Origin: Bacillus methanolicus
GTDB taxonomy: Bacteria; Bacillota; Bacilli; Bacillales; Cytobacillaceae
Length of the DNA stretch: 64,000 bases
Assembly: GCF_008764295.1 (NCBI RefSeq)
Contig: NZ_VTQX01000005.1
Coordinates: 95,523-159,522, forward strand
Reading direction: 5' to 3'
Shown in pieces: positions 45,828 to 55,628 of this stretch (positions are counted from its first letter, which is position 1; each line of letters begins with the position of its first letter). A model generated the notes under the pieces. The model searched no databases and was not told the origin of the DNA. It saw nothing but the letters and a program-made list of their open reading frames with translations. Both the position numbers and the translations under genes were made by a program.

Positions 45828-45850
45828 TGACCGTTTTGTTCATATGGTCA
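45828..45850. promoter_or_regulatory. Probable YhgD operator upstream of yhgE
   Basis: A 23-bp element TGACC...GGTCA, 20 bp before the yhgE start. The same length and ends occur before yhgD (46463-46485). TetR-family proteins bind such dyads; assignment to YhgD is inferred. Confidence 0.6.
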
Positions 45851-45875
45851 TTTCTTTAAAAAAATCAAGGATTAC

Positions 45876-46448
45876 CTATTTGGATAATCCTTCAAAAATG
45901 TACTGCTCTAACACTTTGGCAATTTTTTCTTTTGACAGTGGCTCATGGTTCTTTTCCCAATCAAAAATAAGAGCAACGTACAGCTTCAACATAACAAAAG
46001 AAGTGAGTTCCGGATCGCATCGTTGTATTTCACCTTTATTGATGGCCTTCTCAATTTTATCTTTGATAAAATTTAAAATCGCCTTTTCAATTCGTTCTAT
46101 CACTTCCATTGCAGCAGGAGTACGCATTTCTCTCCCTTCCTGAAAAAGCTTGATTGTGAGCTGATGTTCCAAACGAAACTCCAAGATGCGATAAAGAGCT
46201 CTGTGGACATTTTCTTGAAAAGTCAATGTTTCATCGATTGCCTCTTCGGCCGCTATTTTCATCTCCTTAATAAGACTGTTCGTAATCTCGTCAAAGAGTT
46301 CTTCCTTTGTACTGAAGAAAGTATAGATCGTGCCCTTGCCAACATTAGCAATTTTTGCAACTTGATCCATCGTTGTTGCTTTAAAACCAAATTGAGAAAA
46401 CGAATTAGTTGCTGCATCAACAATCATTTTCCTTCTATCAACGACCAT
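45876..46448 (-). CDS. yhgD: TetR family transcriptional regulator YhgD
   Basis: A 190-aa repressor. N-terminal HTH (about 3-48: FKATTMDQVAKIANVGKGTI, YTFFSTKEELFDE) and a helical ligand-binding C-terminus. Start at ATG 46448 after AGAGGTG. Directly upstream of yhgE on the same strand, which it probably represses together with itself. Confidence 0.9.
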   Translation of the reverse strand: MVVDRRKMIVDAATNSFSQFGFKATTMDQVAKIANVGKGTIYTFFSTKEELFDEITNSLIKEMKIAAEEAIDETLTFQENVHRALYRILEFRLEHQLTIKLFQEGREMRTPAAMEVIERIEKAILNFIKDKIEKAINKGEIQRCDPELTSFVMLKLYVALIFDWEKNHEPLSKEKIAKVLEQYIFEGLSK

Positions 46449-46462
46449 TTCATCACCTCTTT

Positions 46463-46485
46463 TGACCAAATGTCCAAATTAGTCA
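46463..46485. promoter_or_regulatory. Probable YhgD autoregulatory operator
   Basis: TGACC...AGTCA, 23 bp, 14 bp upstream of the yhgD start, matching in length and ends the element before yhgE. Confidence 0.55.
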
Positions 46486-46508
46486 GTAAGTACAATTGCT
46501 ATTTTACC

Positions 46509-47744
46509 CTACTCAGTTGATTTGTCAACAGAAAACATTTTAAATAAGTGAATATAGAGCAAAATACTTAACAACGAGAACGCAAAAAGAATGGTTAAAA
46601 TCCAAATTGGGGCAAGCCATTCAGATAAAAATAAAGTTACTGGTGCTAGAAATCTACCAACCGTATATTGCAAACTGTCCGCTCCTATATATTTACCAAT
46701 TGATTCCCGTGGTGCATAACGGCTTACAAAACTCTCCATTACCGGTGAGCGGACTATTTCCCCAAATGTAAAAACGATCGTCATTAAAAATAAATACCAA
46801 ATATTTGTACTTCCCCCTAATGCAAGCATCCCTATTCCTGATAAAAAGGAAGAGAGAATAAACACATCTCTTTCATCACGATTTTTCAGCCATTTTGTAA
46901 CAGGCAGAACAAATAAAACAAACAGGAGACCGTTCAAACCAAGCATCCAACCAAAAATTTCTTCACTCGTCAAAATAAGGGACCATTCATTCCAAGCGAT
47001 AAATACTTGTGTGGGGACATGATTTATTATATAGATCGGCAGATAGAGATCCAACTGCATGATTGTCACAACTGCAAAAACACCTGCCAAAATGTATATG
47101 GTGAATATTTTATCACGAAGAATCTCCCGATAATCGCTCCACTGTGCCTTCAATATGTAGCGAAGTCTTGATTTCTTCTGAATATCAAGTTTTGTTTCCT
47201 TTACAATAAAATAAATGACTAGCGTATAAATACCCAATACAGCTGAGCATGTCCATAAAAGCTCATGACGATAATGAAAGAATAATATCGCACCAAGAGC
47301 TGGTCCAAGAACAGCCCCAATATTTTTGGCGGTTGTAAAAGTGGCAAAGACTTGACGTCGCTCCGCTTCAGGAACTAAATCCGCTACCATTGCTGCACTT
47401 GGTGGGCGATAAATCGCACCACCCATACTAATACCAATAAAAGCAAAATAATCAAGCCATGGAGACATAGAAAGAGCAAATAGGATAAACATCAATGCTT
47501 GAATAAATGAACCCATTAGCATCACACGTCTTCTCCCTATACTATCAGCAAGACTCCCTCCCACGAGACTTCCAAACAAGCTGATAAGCGGAGGAATTGT
47601 CATTAGCATTCCTGCGGTAGAATTTCCTAATTCCGTACTAAAATAGAGTGCTATGAAAGGGAAATACATCCAAAAAAGAAGGTTAAAAATCGCCTCTCCA
47701 AACAATCGCACCTTTAAGTTTAAATCCCACTGAAACACTTTCAT
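46509..47744 (-). CDS. MFS transporter (multidrug-type)
   Basis: A 411-aa transporter with 12 helices. Loop 2-3 motif GGSLADSIGRRRVMLMG; helix 4-5 RPPSAAMVADLVPEAERRQV and AKNIGAVLGPALG, typical of YttB-like drug/H+ antiporters. Start ATG 47744 after GGAAGGTG. It lies 61 bp upstream of yhgD on the same strand; the gap holds the yhgD operator, so cotranscription is uncertain. Confidence 0.88.
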   Translation of the reverse strand: MKVFQWDLNLKVRLFGEAIFNLLFWMYFPFIALYFSTELGNSTAGMLMTIPPLISLFGSLVGGSLADSIGRRRVMLMGSFIQALMFILFALSMSPWLDYFAFIGISMGGAIYRPPSAAMVADLVPEAERRQVFATFTTAKNIGAVLGPALGAILFFHYRHELLWTCSAVLGIYTLVIYFIVKETKLDIQKKSRLRYILKAQWSDYREILRDKIFTIYILAGVFAVVTIMQLDLYLPIYIINHVPTQVFIAWNEWSLILTSEEIFGWMLGLNGLLFVLFVLPVTKWLKNRDERDVFILSSFLSGIGMLALGGSTNIWYLFLMTIVFTFGEIVRSPVMESFVSRYAPRESIGKYIGADSLQYTVGRFLAPVTLFLSEWLAPIWILTILFAFSLLSILLYIHLFKMFSVDKSTE

Positions 47745-47813
47745 AAGATTCACCTTCCTTTTTTACGTTCCTGGCCAGGTTCCTCCAATATAAAAGAATT
47801 TTCAGATAAAATA

Positions 47814-47842
47814 TAGACTGTTATTTAAAAATTTGTTATACT
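47814..47842 (+). promoter_or_regulatory. Promoter-like sequence upstream of candidate sRNA
   Basis: TAGACT (47814-47819), 17-bp spacer, TATACT (47837-47842), reading away from the MFS gene on the plus strand, with no coding gene downstream. Confidence 0.5.
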
Positions 47843-47848
47843 AATAAT

Positions 47849-47955
47849 ATGAAAATCGAGGACACCCGATTTTTAATTTAAGTGCAGCAAAAAACGAACA
47901 TTTGCTCTTATTTAAAAAGACCAAATCCTTTACAGCGGATTTGGTCTTTTTGTTT
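47849..47955 (+). ncRNA. Candidate small RNA / hemY terminator
   Basis: Following the promoter-like sequence, a ~105-nt stretch has hairpin 1 AAATCG...CGATTT, a linker, then a perfect 15-bp terminator stem AAAAAGACCAAATCC / GGATTTGGTCTTTTT (47914-47928, 47937-47951). No credible open frame (only a 10-codon MKIEDTRFLI). It could be an independent sRNA; the last stem also works on the minus strand as hemY's terminator, which may be its sole role. Confidence 0.4.
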
Positions 47956-48090
47956 TCGAAAAGAATAAATACTTCTTCGATGAGCCCCATCAATAGCAGG
48001 CTTTATAAAATGTCAATGTTGATTGATTGCAATTCCATGAATGAGGAGAAAACAAAATTTGTTTGTGCAACAATATCGTTTTAACGAAGC

Positions 48091-49503
48091 CTAATTTAAA
48101 AACTGCAACACTTTTTCGACTGCGGCTTCTCCTTGATCAATGCAGTCTGGAAGACCTAAGCCTTCAAATGAAGCACCGGCAATAAAGACTCCTGGTAGCT
48201 GCTGCTTCACCTGTTCAGTCACTTTCGCAAGCCGCTCTTTATGTCCAACAGTATATTGAGGCATGGCGTTCTTCCATCTCGATACAACAACAAGTTCAGG
48301 CTCCATTGTAATGTCCATCGTTTTATTCATATCTTCAAGAACAATTTTGACAATCTCATCATCAGACAGCTCTACTATCGTTTCATCACCTGCACGACCA
48401 ACAAAGCAGCGCAACAATACTTTGTCATTAGGGCAAGAATGCGGCCATTTTTTATGTCCCCAAGTACAGGCAGTAATCGTATAATCGCTATTTCTGGAAA
48501 CGACGAAGCCAGTACCATCAATATCGTTGGCAATTGCTTCCTTTGGAAAAGCTAATGCGACATTGGCAACAGATGTGGACGGAACCTTTTTAAATTCATT
48601 GAAAAATGAATAGTCAGCAAATATTGTCGGTAATACTTGATGCGGTACGGTTGAGACTATGCTATCCGCTAACAACAGCTCACCGCTGTTCAAGCTTATT
48701 TCATAACCAGTTTGGGTTTTCTTTACTTTTTCCACTCTTTGCCCTTTTAAAACCGTTCCTGGCTCCAATCTCTCTTCAATCGCATCAACAAAGCTTTGCA
48801 ATCCAGCTTTAGGAGTTAAGAACATTCCTTTTTTACTGCCTTTTGACTGAGGGCTTTTCTTGGGAGCTGGTGTCGCCTTTTTCATCCCTAGGACAAGGCT
48901 TCGATACTTCTGTTCTACCTCATAAAACTGTGGAAATGTGGACATCAAACTCATTTGATCAATATCACCAGCATAAATCCCTGACAATAATGGCTCAATT
49001 AAGTTTTCCACCACTTCATCTCCTAGCCTTCGTCTAAAAAAATGTCCGAGCGATTGATCTTGTGCAGGATCAGATTTAGGCATAACAAAATCGGCCGCTG
49101 CCCGCATTTTTCCTGTTAGAGAAAATAATCCAGTTGTAATAAATGGTCCGATTTGCGTTGGAATCCCCATAATGGAACCGCCTGGCATTGGATGGAGCCG
49201 TTCTTTCACTAATACATATGATTTTCCTGCAGTATTGCTTACGAGTGTATCCCCAATTCCTACTTCCTCTGCAAGCCTTGAAGCACTTTTCTTTCGAGCT
49301 AAAAATGAATCTGGACCCCTTTCAATCACAAATCCATCTTTCACGACCGTTTGAATCTTCCCACCTAATCGATGTGATGCTTCAACTAAAATAACCTCTA
49401 GTGGTAAGTTTTTCTCCCGTGCTTCTTTCTGTAAATAGAAAGCAGTTGTGAGTCCCGTAATACCTCCCCCAAGTATTACAACCCTTTTCTTTTTCTCTGA
49501 CAC
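48091..49503 (-). CDS. hemY: Coproporphyrinogen III oxidase / protoporphyrinogen oxidase HemY (CgoX)
   Basis: A 470-aa FAD enzyme which in Gram-positives oxidises coproporphyrinogen III to coproporphyrin III. FAD-binding VVILGGGITGLTTAFYL; GGKIQTVVKDGFVIERGPDS; HPMPGG; LIEPLLSGIYAGD; C-terminal GASFEGLGLPDCIDQGE. I prefer GTG 49503 (VSEKKKRV, matching B. subtilis MSDGKKHV) preceded by GAAGGCG, over ATG 49524 with no ribosome site. Last gene of hemEHY. Confidence 0.95.
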   Translation of the reverse strand: MSEKKKRVVILGGGITGLTTAFYLQKEAREKNLPLEVILVEASHRLGGKIQTVVKDGFVIERGPDSFLARKKSASRLAEEVGIGDTLVSNTAGKSYVLVKERLHPMPGGSIMGIPTQIGPFITTGLFSLTGKMRAAADFVMPKSDPAQDQSLGHFFRRRLGDEVVENLIEPLLSGIYAGDIDQMSLMSTFPQFYEVEQKYRSLVLGMKKATPAPKKSPQSKGSKKGMFLTPKAGLQSFVDAIEERLEPGTVLKGQRVEKVKKTQTGYEISLNSGELLLADSIVSTVPHQVLPTIFADYSFFNEFKKVPSTSVANVALAFPKEAIANDIDGTGFVVSRNSDYTITACTWGHKKWPHSCPNDKVLLRCFVGRAGDETIVELSDDEIVKIVLEDMNKTMDITMEPELVVVSRWKNAMPQYTVGHKERLAKVTEQVKQQLPGVFIAGASFEGLGLPDCIDQGEAAVEKVLQFLN

Positions 49504-49748
49504 AGTAAATCGCCTTCTTTTCATTTGATAGATTACTCAGTTTGCTGTATCAATGACACATAAAAAGTTCTTTTACCAATCATCGTTGACTGTTTTTATT
49601 GTTAAATAGTGTTTGTTGCTGAGCTCACCCCCAATGCAAAACCGTAACTTTAAAAAGTTGGAAGATTGTGCTGACATGATGCGACACGAGGAAATTACGC
49701 TCATTTCACCATGTCAGAGCAAAATCATTTGCAAAGGAAAACGCTCCT

Positions 49749-50678
49749 TTAATTAATTAACTTAAGCACTGCTGAAGCCATTGCGTCAATAAATAATGGA
49801 TCAGTATTTGGCATTTCTGGGCGATAGTAGCTTACTCCAAGCTCGTCTGTAATCACCTTACATTCGTAGTCATTATCGTACAAGACTTCTAAATGCTCAG
49901 CTACAAACCCAACTGGTGTATACACAAATGCCTTGAAGTGATGTTCTTCGTATAATTCCCTCGTTAAATCCTGAACATCAGGTCCGAGCCATGGCTCTGG
50001 AGTATTTCCAGCACTTTGCCAACCTACATAATAATTTTTTACACCAGCCCCTTCAGCAATTAAATCTGCTGTTTCCTGAAGCTGTTTCGGATATGGATCA
50101 CCAAGTTGCAGAATTTTTTCTGGTAAGCTGTGTGCGGAAACGATTAAAGCGGCATTATTTCGTTCATCTTCAGTCATGCTGTTAAACGCTTGCTTCACCT
50201 TATCGATCCAAAATTGTATGAATTTTGGCTCCTTATACCAGCTTTCCACTGATCGAATTGTTAGTCCACCTAGTTTCTCTGCCTCTTCCTTGGCACGTCC
50301 ATTATAGGATTTAATGCTGAAAGTTGAAAAGTGGGGGGCCAAAACAATACTTAATGCCTCTGTTATTCCATCCTCATGCATTTGCTTCACAGCATCCTCA
50401 ATGAAAGGCTCGATATGCTTTAAACCGATGTAGAGCTTAAACTCTAGCTCATCTTGAATTTCATTTAAGTGTTTTTGAAGAGCTGCTGCCTGATCATTTG
50501 TTGTCTGTGCTAATGGAGATAATCCTCCAATCGCTTCATAACGTCCTTTTAAATCTTCCAACATTTCATCTGATGGCCTTCGCCCATGACGAATATGCGT
50601 ATAGTAGCGCTCAATATCTTCTTCTTTGTATGGAGTTCCGTATGCCATTACTAGCAGACCCATTTGTTTTTTTGTCAT
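49749..50678 (-). CDS. hemH: Coproporphyrin III ferrochelatase HemH (CpfC)
   Basis: A 309-aa iron chelatase inserting Fe2+ into coproporphyrin [27 protein letters not shown] start, metal His in SAHSLPEKI, catalytic Glu in [16 protein letters not shown]. Middle gene of the heme operon, 83 bp after hemE; the 245-bp gap to hemY contains an imperfect CTGACATG...CATGTCAG palindrome (about 49671-49718). Confidence 0.96.
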   Translation of the reverse strand: MTKKQMGLLVMAYGTPYKEEDIERYYTHIRHGRRPSDEMLEDLKGRYEAIGGLSPLAQTTNDQAAALQKHLNEIQDELEFKLYIGLKHIEPFIEDAVKQMHEDGITEALSIVLAPHFSTFSIKSYNGRAKEEAEKLGGLTIRSVESWYKEPKFIQFWIDKVKQAFNSMTEDERNNAALIVSAHSLPEKILQLGDPYPKQLQETADLIAEGAGVKNYYVGWQSAGNTPEPWLGPDVQDLTRELYEEHHFKAFVYTPVGFVAEHLEVLYDNDYECKVITDELGVSYYRPEMPNTDPLFIDAMASAVLKLIN

Positions 50679-50761
50679 TTTTATCTGTTCACCTCATGTT
50701 TACGTCTCTAAGCCATTATCTTGCCAAAAACTATACTGATATATCAACTTATATGCCTATC

Positions 50762-51808
50762 TTATTTGTGTAGCTTGCTAGCTGAATACTCATGTATAAA
50801 AGTCGTTAGCTTCTTTAATGTTTCTGGATTCACTTGCGGGAATACTCCATGTCCAAGATTAAAGATAAACCCATGCTGCTTCATTCCTTGATCCAAAATT
50901 GCCTTTGCTCTTTCCTCAATCACTTCCCAAGGTGCAAGAAGGATTGCTGGATCTAAATTTCCTTGTACTGTTTTCGTAATTCCCTTCCTACGAGCCTCTT
51001 CAATCGGTAAACGCCAATCCAATCCAACAACATCTAACGGTAAATCATGCCATTCAAGGGCAAGATGACTTGCTCCAACACCGAACATAATAAGCGGAAC
51101 ATTCTCTGAGCGAAGCTCTGAAAAAATGCGAGTCATGATAGGCTTGATAAAGGTACGGTAATCTGCCACATTTAATGCTCCAACCCAAGAGTCAAAAATT
51201 TGAATCGCTTTTGCTCCTGCCTTTATCTGTGATTTTACGTATGTAATCGTCGCACTGCCAAGTTTGTCCATTAAAGCAAACCATGCATCCGGCTGAGAAT
51301 ACATAAAGGCTTTCGTTTTATTATAATTTTTCGAAGGTCCCCCTTCGATCATATAGCTTGCTAATGTAAATGGTGCACCGGCAAAGCCAATTAACGGAAC
51401 GGAAAGTTGCTCCTCCGTCAAAAGTTTAATCGTATCTAATACATAGGGAACATCTGCTTCAGGATTAATTTCTCCAAGCTGCTCCACATCCGCGAAAGTA
51501 CGAATCGGATTTGCGATAACTGGGCCAACCCCTGACTTGATTTCAACCTCTACCCCAAGCGCAGGTAGCGGCGTCATAATATCCTTATATAAAATAGCAG
51601 CATCCACATCATATTGCTCAACGGGAAGCCTTGTTACATAGGCACAAAGCTCTGGTTGATGTGTGATTTCAAAAAGTGAATATTTTTCCTTGATTGCCCT
51701 ATATTCAGGCTGTGAACGACCTGCTTGCCTCATATACCATACTGGCACATAGTCTGTCTTTTCTCCCCTTGCTGCTTTCAAAAATGTTTCATTTATTTCT
51801 TTGACCAT
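50762..51808 (-). CDS. hemE: Uroporphyrinogen decarboxylase HemE
   Basis: A 348-aa enzyme decarboxylating uroporphyrinogen III to coproporphyrinogen III. Signature [16 protein letters not shown] near the N-terminus with the substrate Arg pair, [11 protein letters not shown], and FNLGHGVFP. Start at ATG 51808 after AAAGGTGG; the frame is open seven codons upstream. First gene of hemEHY. Confidence 0.96.
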   Translation of the reverse strand: MVKEINETFLKAARGEKTDYVPVWYMRQAGRSQPEYRAIKEKYSLFEITHQPELCAYVTRLPVEQYDVDAAILYKDIMTPLPALGVEVEIKSGVGPVIANPIRTFADVEQLGEINPEADVPYVLDTIKLLTEEQLSVPLIGFAGAPFTLASYMIEGGPSKNYNKTKAFMYSQPDAWFALMDKLGSATITYVKSQIKAGAKAIQIFDSWVGALNVADYRTFIKPIMTRIFSELRSENVPLIMFGVGASHLALEWHDLPLDVVGLDWRLPIEEARRKGITKTVQGNLDPAILLAPWEVIEERAKAILDQGMKQHGFIFNLGHGVFPQVNPETLKKLTTFIHEYSASKLHK

Positions 51809-51945
51809 GAAATGAAGTCCACCTTTCAAAACTATCTATTCTAAAATAAGAGAATAGACTATTTTATACTCATTCTAATATAGCGTTTTCTACTACAGTT
51901 GTATACATTAGTGATTGAACTGTCAAAAAATAGACGTTTTTATCG

Positions 51946-53760
51946 TTATAGCATTTCAAATTGGTTGCGATATGACTCATAATAAAAGCCTTTCTCTGCC
52001 ATTAACTCCTGATGCGAGCCTCTTTCTATAATCTCTCCATTCTGTATCACCAATATGACATCGGCATTCTCAATTGTTTTAAGTCGATGAGCAATGACAA
52101 AGCTTGTCCTACCTTTCATTAAATTTGCTAAACCAGTTTGAATTTCAATCTCTGTCTTCGTGTCAATACTGGAAGTTGCTTCATCTAAAATTAAAATACT
52201 AGCATCTGCTAAAATCGCCCGGGCAATCGCGATCAACTGTTTTTGACCTTGACTCAAATTTGTGCCACCTGAGGATAGAACGGTTTCATAGCGATTCGGT
52301 AAATGTTTAATAAATTGGTGGGCAGAAGCAGTTTTCGCAGCAAGAATAACTTCTTCATCACTCGCCTGTAAATTTCCGTAGCGAATATTTTCCATTATCG
52401 TACCTGAAAATAAAAACGTTTCCTGTAAGACAAGACCGATATTTTTACGAACATCCTTCAAGCGGTAGTCTTTAATATCTCGTCCGTCAATCATCACACT
52501 TCCAGCATCTGCATCATAAAAGCGTGCTAGAAGGTTTATAATTGTTGTTTTTCCTGAACCCGTTGGACCGACAATAGCGATTGTTTGTCCTGCCTTGGCA
52601 TGAATGGAAATATCTTTGAGAATTAATTGTTTTTTTAAATATCCGAAATAAACATGTGAAAACTGGACATCGCCACGAAAGCTTCGAACTGGAATCGCAG
52701 CTTCATTTTCTTTTATTTCAGGAACTTCATCCAAAATTTCAAATGCCCTCTCGGCGCCAGCAATTGCTGCTTGGAATGTATTGAACAGACTTGAGATTTG
52801 ATTAATCGGACGGAAAAACTGCCGGGAATATGTTACAAACGCAGCAATAATTCCAACCGTGGCCAAATTATTTAAAGTTAAGAGAGCACCAGATGCGATG
52901 ATAAAAACAAGTCCAAGATTGTTAATAAAGTTATTGACCGGACCTAAAAAACCAGATACCATTTCAGCCTTTGCGGAGGACTGTCTGAGTCGTTCATTAA
53001 CACTAGCAAACTTTTTAAAAACATTATCTTCTTTTCCGAAAAGCTGAATGACCTCAAGTCCTGTAATCGACTCTTCGACAATTCCATTAAGCTCCCCTAA
53101 ATCTCGCTGTCTCTTAATAAAATTACTACTGCTATATTTAATCATTTTTTTGGTTGAAAAAAACATCACCGGAATGACACAAAGAGTAATCAATGCCATC
53201 ATCCAATTGAGAGAAACCATCGCGATGATAACACCTACTACCGTTAATAGGGTTGACATTATTTGAATAACGCTCTGACTTAAAGCATTATTCAATTGGT
53301 CGATATCGTTGGTGACTCTACTCATAAGCTCCCCTTGACTTCTCTTATCAAAAAATCTTAAAGACAAACTTTGCAATTGTTCAAAAAGCTCCTGTCTTAG
53401 CTTTCGGATTGTTTTCAGGGAGATGTTGATCATGAAGTAGGATTGAAGCCACGTAAATATCGAAAAAACAAGGTAAATAATCGCAAGAATGCTTACCATT
53501 TTGATTGTTCCGGCAATATTTTTGGCAATAATATATTGATCAATAATGATTCCGATCATATATGGGCCAACTAATCCTAATAAGGTTGTGGCAATAACAA
53601 GAACAATAACCAAGAAAAGAAAAAGCTTCTCATTCTTCATGTACTGCCAAATTCTCTTTAAAGTCCCTTTACTATCCTTTGCCTTTTCAACTGGCCCTCT
53701 CATTTTTCCTCTTGTTCCTGTCTGACCTCTAGGGGAATAACTAGTGGCTTGCTGTTTCAT
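51946..53760 (-). CDS. ABC exporter subunit with catalytic-Glu site (YfiC-like)
   Basis: A 604-aa half transporter: basic N-terminus, six helices (about 35-325), then the ATPase. Walker A GPTGSGKTT, Q-loop VLQETFLFSG, signature LSQGQKQ, Walker B LILDEATSSID with the catalytic Glu, H-loop IAHRLKT. Forms a heterodimer with the preceding gene, which it overlaps by ~20 bp. Such pairs (YfiBC, BmrCD) export drugs or peptides. Confidence 0.9.
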   Translation of the reverse strand: MKQQATSYSPRGQTGTRGKMRGPVEKAKDSKGTLKRIWQYMKNEKLFLFLVIVLVIATTLLGLVGPYMIGIIIDQYIIAKNIAGTIKMVSILAIIYLVFSIFTWLQSYFMINISLKTIRKLRQELFEQLQSLSLRFFDKRSQGELMSRVTNDIDQLNNALSQSVIQIMSTLLTVVGVIIAMVSLNWMMALITLCVIPVMFFSTKKMIKYSSSNFIKRQRDLGELNGIVEESITGLEVIQLFGKEDNVFKKFASVNERLRQSSAKAEMVSGFLGPVNNFINNLGLVFIIASGALLTLNNLATVGIIAAFVTYSRQFFRPINQISSLFNTFQAAIAGAERAFEILDEVPEIKENEAAIPVRSFRGDVQFSHVYFGYLKKQLILKDISIHAKAGQTIAIVGPTGSGKTTIINLLARFYDADAGSVMIDGRDIKDYRLKDVRKNIGLVLQETFLFSGTIMENIRYGNLQASDEEVILAAKTASAHQFIKHLPNRYETVLSSGGTNLSQGQKQLIAIARAILADASILILDEATSSIDTKTEIEIQTGLANLMKGRTSFVIAHRLKTIENADVILVIQNGEIIERGSHQELMAEKGFYYESYRNQFEML

Positions 53761-55492
53761 GGAAGCCTTCCCCCCTTCCACCCTGTGTATAATAAATTTC
53801 TTGATAAACGGAATTTTCTTTCAGCAATTCATGATGTGTTCCGTTACCGACTATTTTTCCATCCTCAAGAACTAAAATTCGGTCAGTGCTCATAATAGAG
53901 GATATTTTCGAGGAGATTATAAATGTTGTCGCTGTCATAAAGTTTGTATTCAACGCATGCAAAATCTTTTTCTCTGATAATGCGTCGACCGCTGAAGTCG
54001 AATCATCCAAAATTAAAATCGATGGTTTTCGAACTAAAGCCCTCGCTATTGATAATCTCTGTCTTTGACCACCGGAAAGATTATTCCCTCCTTGTGTTAA
54101 CGGCTGCTCATAACGCTGCTCAAGCTTCTCTATAAATTCTGAAGCATTGGCTGACTTTGATGCGTTAACAATTTCTTTAAGATCAGCATCCTCTTTACCG
54201 TACTGTAAATTTTCCAATATTGTTCCAGAAAAAAGGGTTGCTTTTTGCGGGATAAACCCAATTGCTTTTCGCAACTGCTCAAGGGGATAATCTTTTATAC
54301 TCTTCCCATCAATGAAAATGTCTCCTGAATCAACGTCATATAGGCGAGGTAATAATTTCACTAGAGTTGACTTACCACTGCCGATCGCTCCAATAATCCC
54401 AACTTTTTCGCCAGCTTCTACCTGAAAGGAAATGTTTCGAAGGACATATTCACCATTTTTACTGTAGCTAAATTTGACATTCCGAAATTCAATAGCTCCA
54501 TTAATGGTTGAAGGAGCATTCTTTTCGCAATTAGAGATCTCCAACTCTACATCAAGTACATCTTTAATTCGTTCTGCTGAAGGTACCGCTCTCGAAATAG
54601 ACATCAGGACATGGCTACTGCCTATTAGCGCATTCAAAGTAATCGTCAAATAGTTGATAAAAGCAAGGATTACCCCTACATTGCTCGTTCCTTCATCAAT
54701 CTTAATGGCACCTAGCCAAAGAGCAGCAACAATTCCAATATTAATAAGGAACAGCATAACCGGCATAAGCCCCATCATCATTTGACTAGCTGACAAATTC
54801 AATTTCGTCAGTTCATCATTAATACGAGAAAAGCTCTTTTTCTCATAATTCAGTCTGCCGAATGCTTTGATTACGTGAATTCCCGCAAGATTCTCCTGCA
54901 ACTTCGTATTTATTTTATCAACAGCTTCCTGAACTTTACGAAAAAGTGTCCCAGCCCGCTTCATAAAATACCAATTAACAAGTGCCAGTATTGGGATTAA
55001 TACAAGTAAAATCGGAAAAAACTCTCTTGCTGAAACATAAACGATAACAACACTTCCAATAAATAAGAGAGGACTTCTTACAAGAATTCTTAATGTCATC
55101 ATCGTCGCTGCTTGAACAGACGTCACGTCATTCGTCGCAATGGTGATCAGCTTTCCAGTGCCAAAACGATCTTTATCCCTAGCAGAAAACTGTTCCATCT
55201 TCTTAAAAAGTTCTTGACGAATATCTGTGGCAAAATTGACAGCGGCTTTTGTACTGTAAATGGAACAGCCAAGCCCGCCAATTAAACCAATTACCGCTAC
55301 AATCAGCATAAGCAAACTCATTTTGAACACATAAGAATGATTCTGTTCAGCGATTCCATTATCGATAATATGCTGCATGATCATTGGTTGTAATAGATCC
55401 ATCGCCACCTCGATACACATAAAAAGGGGACCAATGACGGCAAAGAAAAGATATGGTTTTAAGTATTTTAATAGATTAAAAAAAGCTTGCAT
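53741..55492 (-). CDS. ABC exporter subunit with degenerate ATPase site (YfiB-like)
   Basis: A 583-aa half transporter. Six helices (about 15-310); Walker A GIIGAIGSGKST, signature LSGGQRQRLSIARAL canonical, but Walker B LILDDSTSAVD has Asp where the catalytic Glu is expected, and the H-loop is IISSKISS with Ser for His. With its partner's LSQGQ signature this gives the one-active-site heterodimer typical of BmrCD or TM287/288. Seen directly; pairing inferred from overlap. Confidence 0.9.
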   Translation of the reverse strand: MQAFFNLLKYLKPYLFFAVIGPLFMCIEVAMDLLQPMIMQHIIDNGIAEQNHSYVFKMSLLMLIVAVIGLIGGLGCSIYSTKAAVNFATDIRQELFKKMEQFSARDKDRFGTGKLITIATNDVTSVQAATMMTLRILVRSPLLFIGSVVIVYVSAREFFPILLVLIPILALVNWYFMKRAGTLFRKVQEAVDKINTKLQENLAGIHVIKAFGRLNYEKKSFSRINDELTKLNLSASQMMMGLMPVMLFLINIGIVAALWLGAIKIDEGTSNVGVILAFINYLTITLNALIGSSHVLMSISRAVPSAERIKDVLDVELEISNCEKNAPSTINGAIEFRNVKFSYSKNGEYVLRNISFQVEAGEKVGIIGAIGSGKSTLVKLLPRLYDVDSGDIFIDGKSIKDYPLEQLRKAIGFIPQKATLFSGTILENLQYGKEDADLKEIVNASKSANASEFIEKLEQRYEQPLTQGGNNLSGGQRQRLSIARALVRKPSILILDDSTSAVDALSEKKILHALNTNFMTATTFIISSKISSIMSTDRILVLEDGKIVGNGTHHELLKENSVYQEIYYTQGGRGEGFHETASH

Positions 55493-55566
55493 TTGACTAG
55501 CCTCATTTACGACGTAGTAGATTATACAACGGATATATTATAAGCTTCATTTATTTGAAAAACAAT

Positions 55567-55612
55567 TTAGGACATTGAATGCATCTGATGGGATCATGCT
55601 TCAATGTCCTAA
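55567..55612. terminator. Inverted repeat after liaR
   Basis: Perfect 12-bp arms TTAGGACATTGA / TCAATGTCCTAA with a 22-bp loop, located between liaR and the ABC genes. Weak T run; terminator or regulatory hairpin. Confidence 0.5.
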
Positions 55613-55628
55613 TTTTCCTAGTGCTTAT

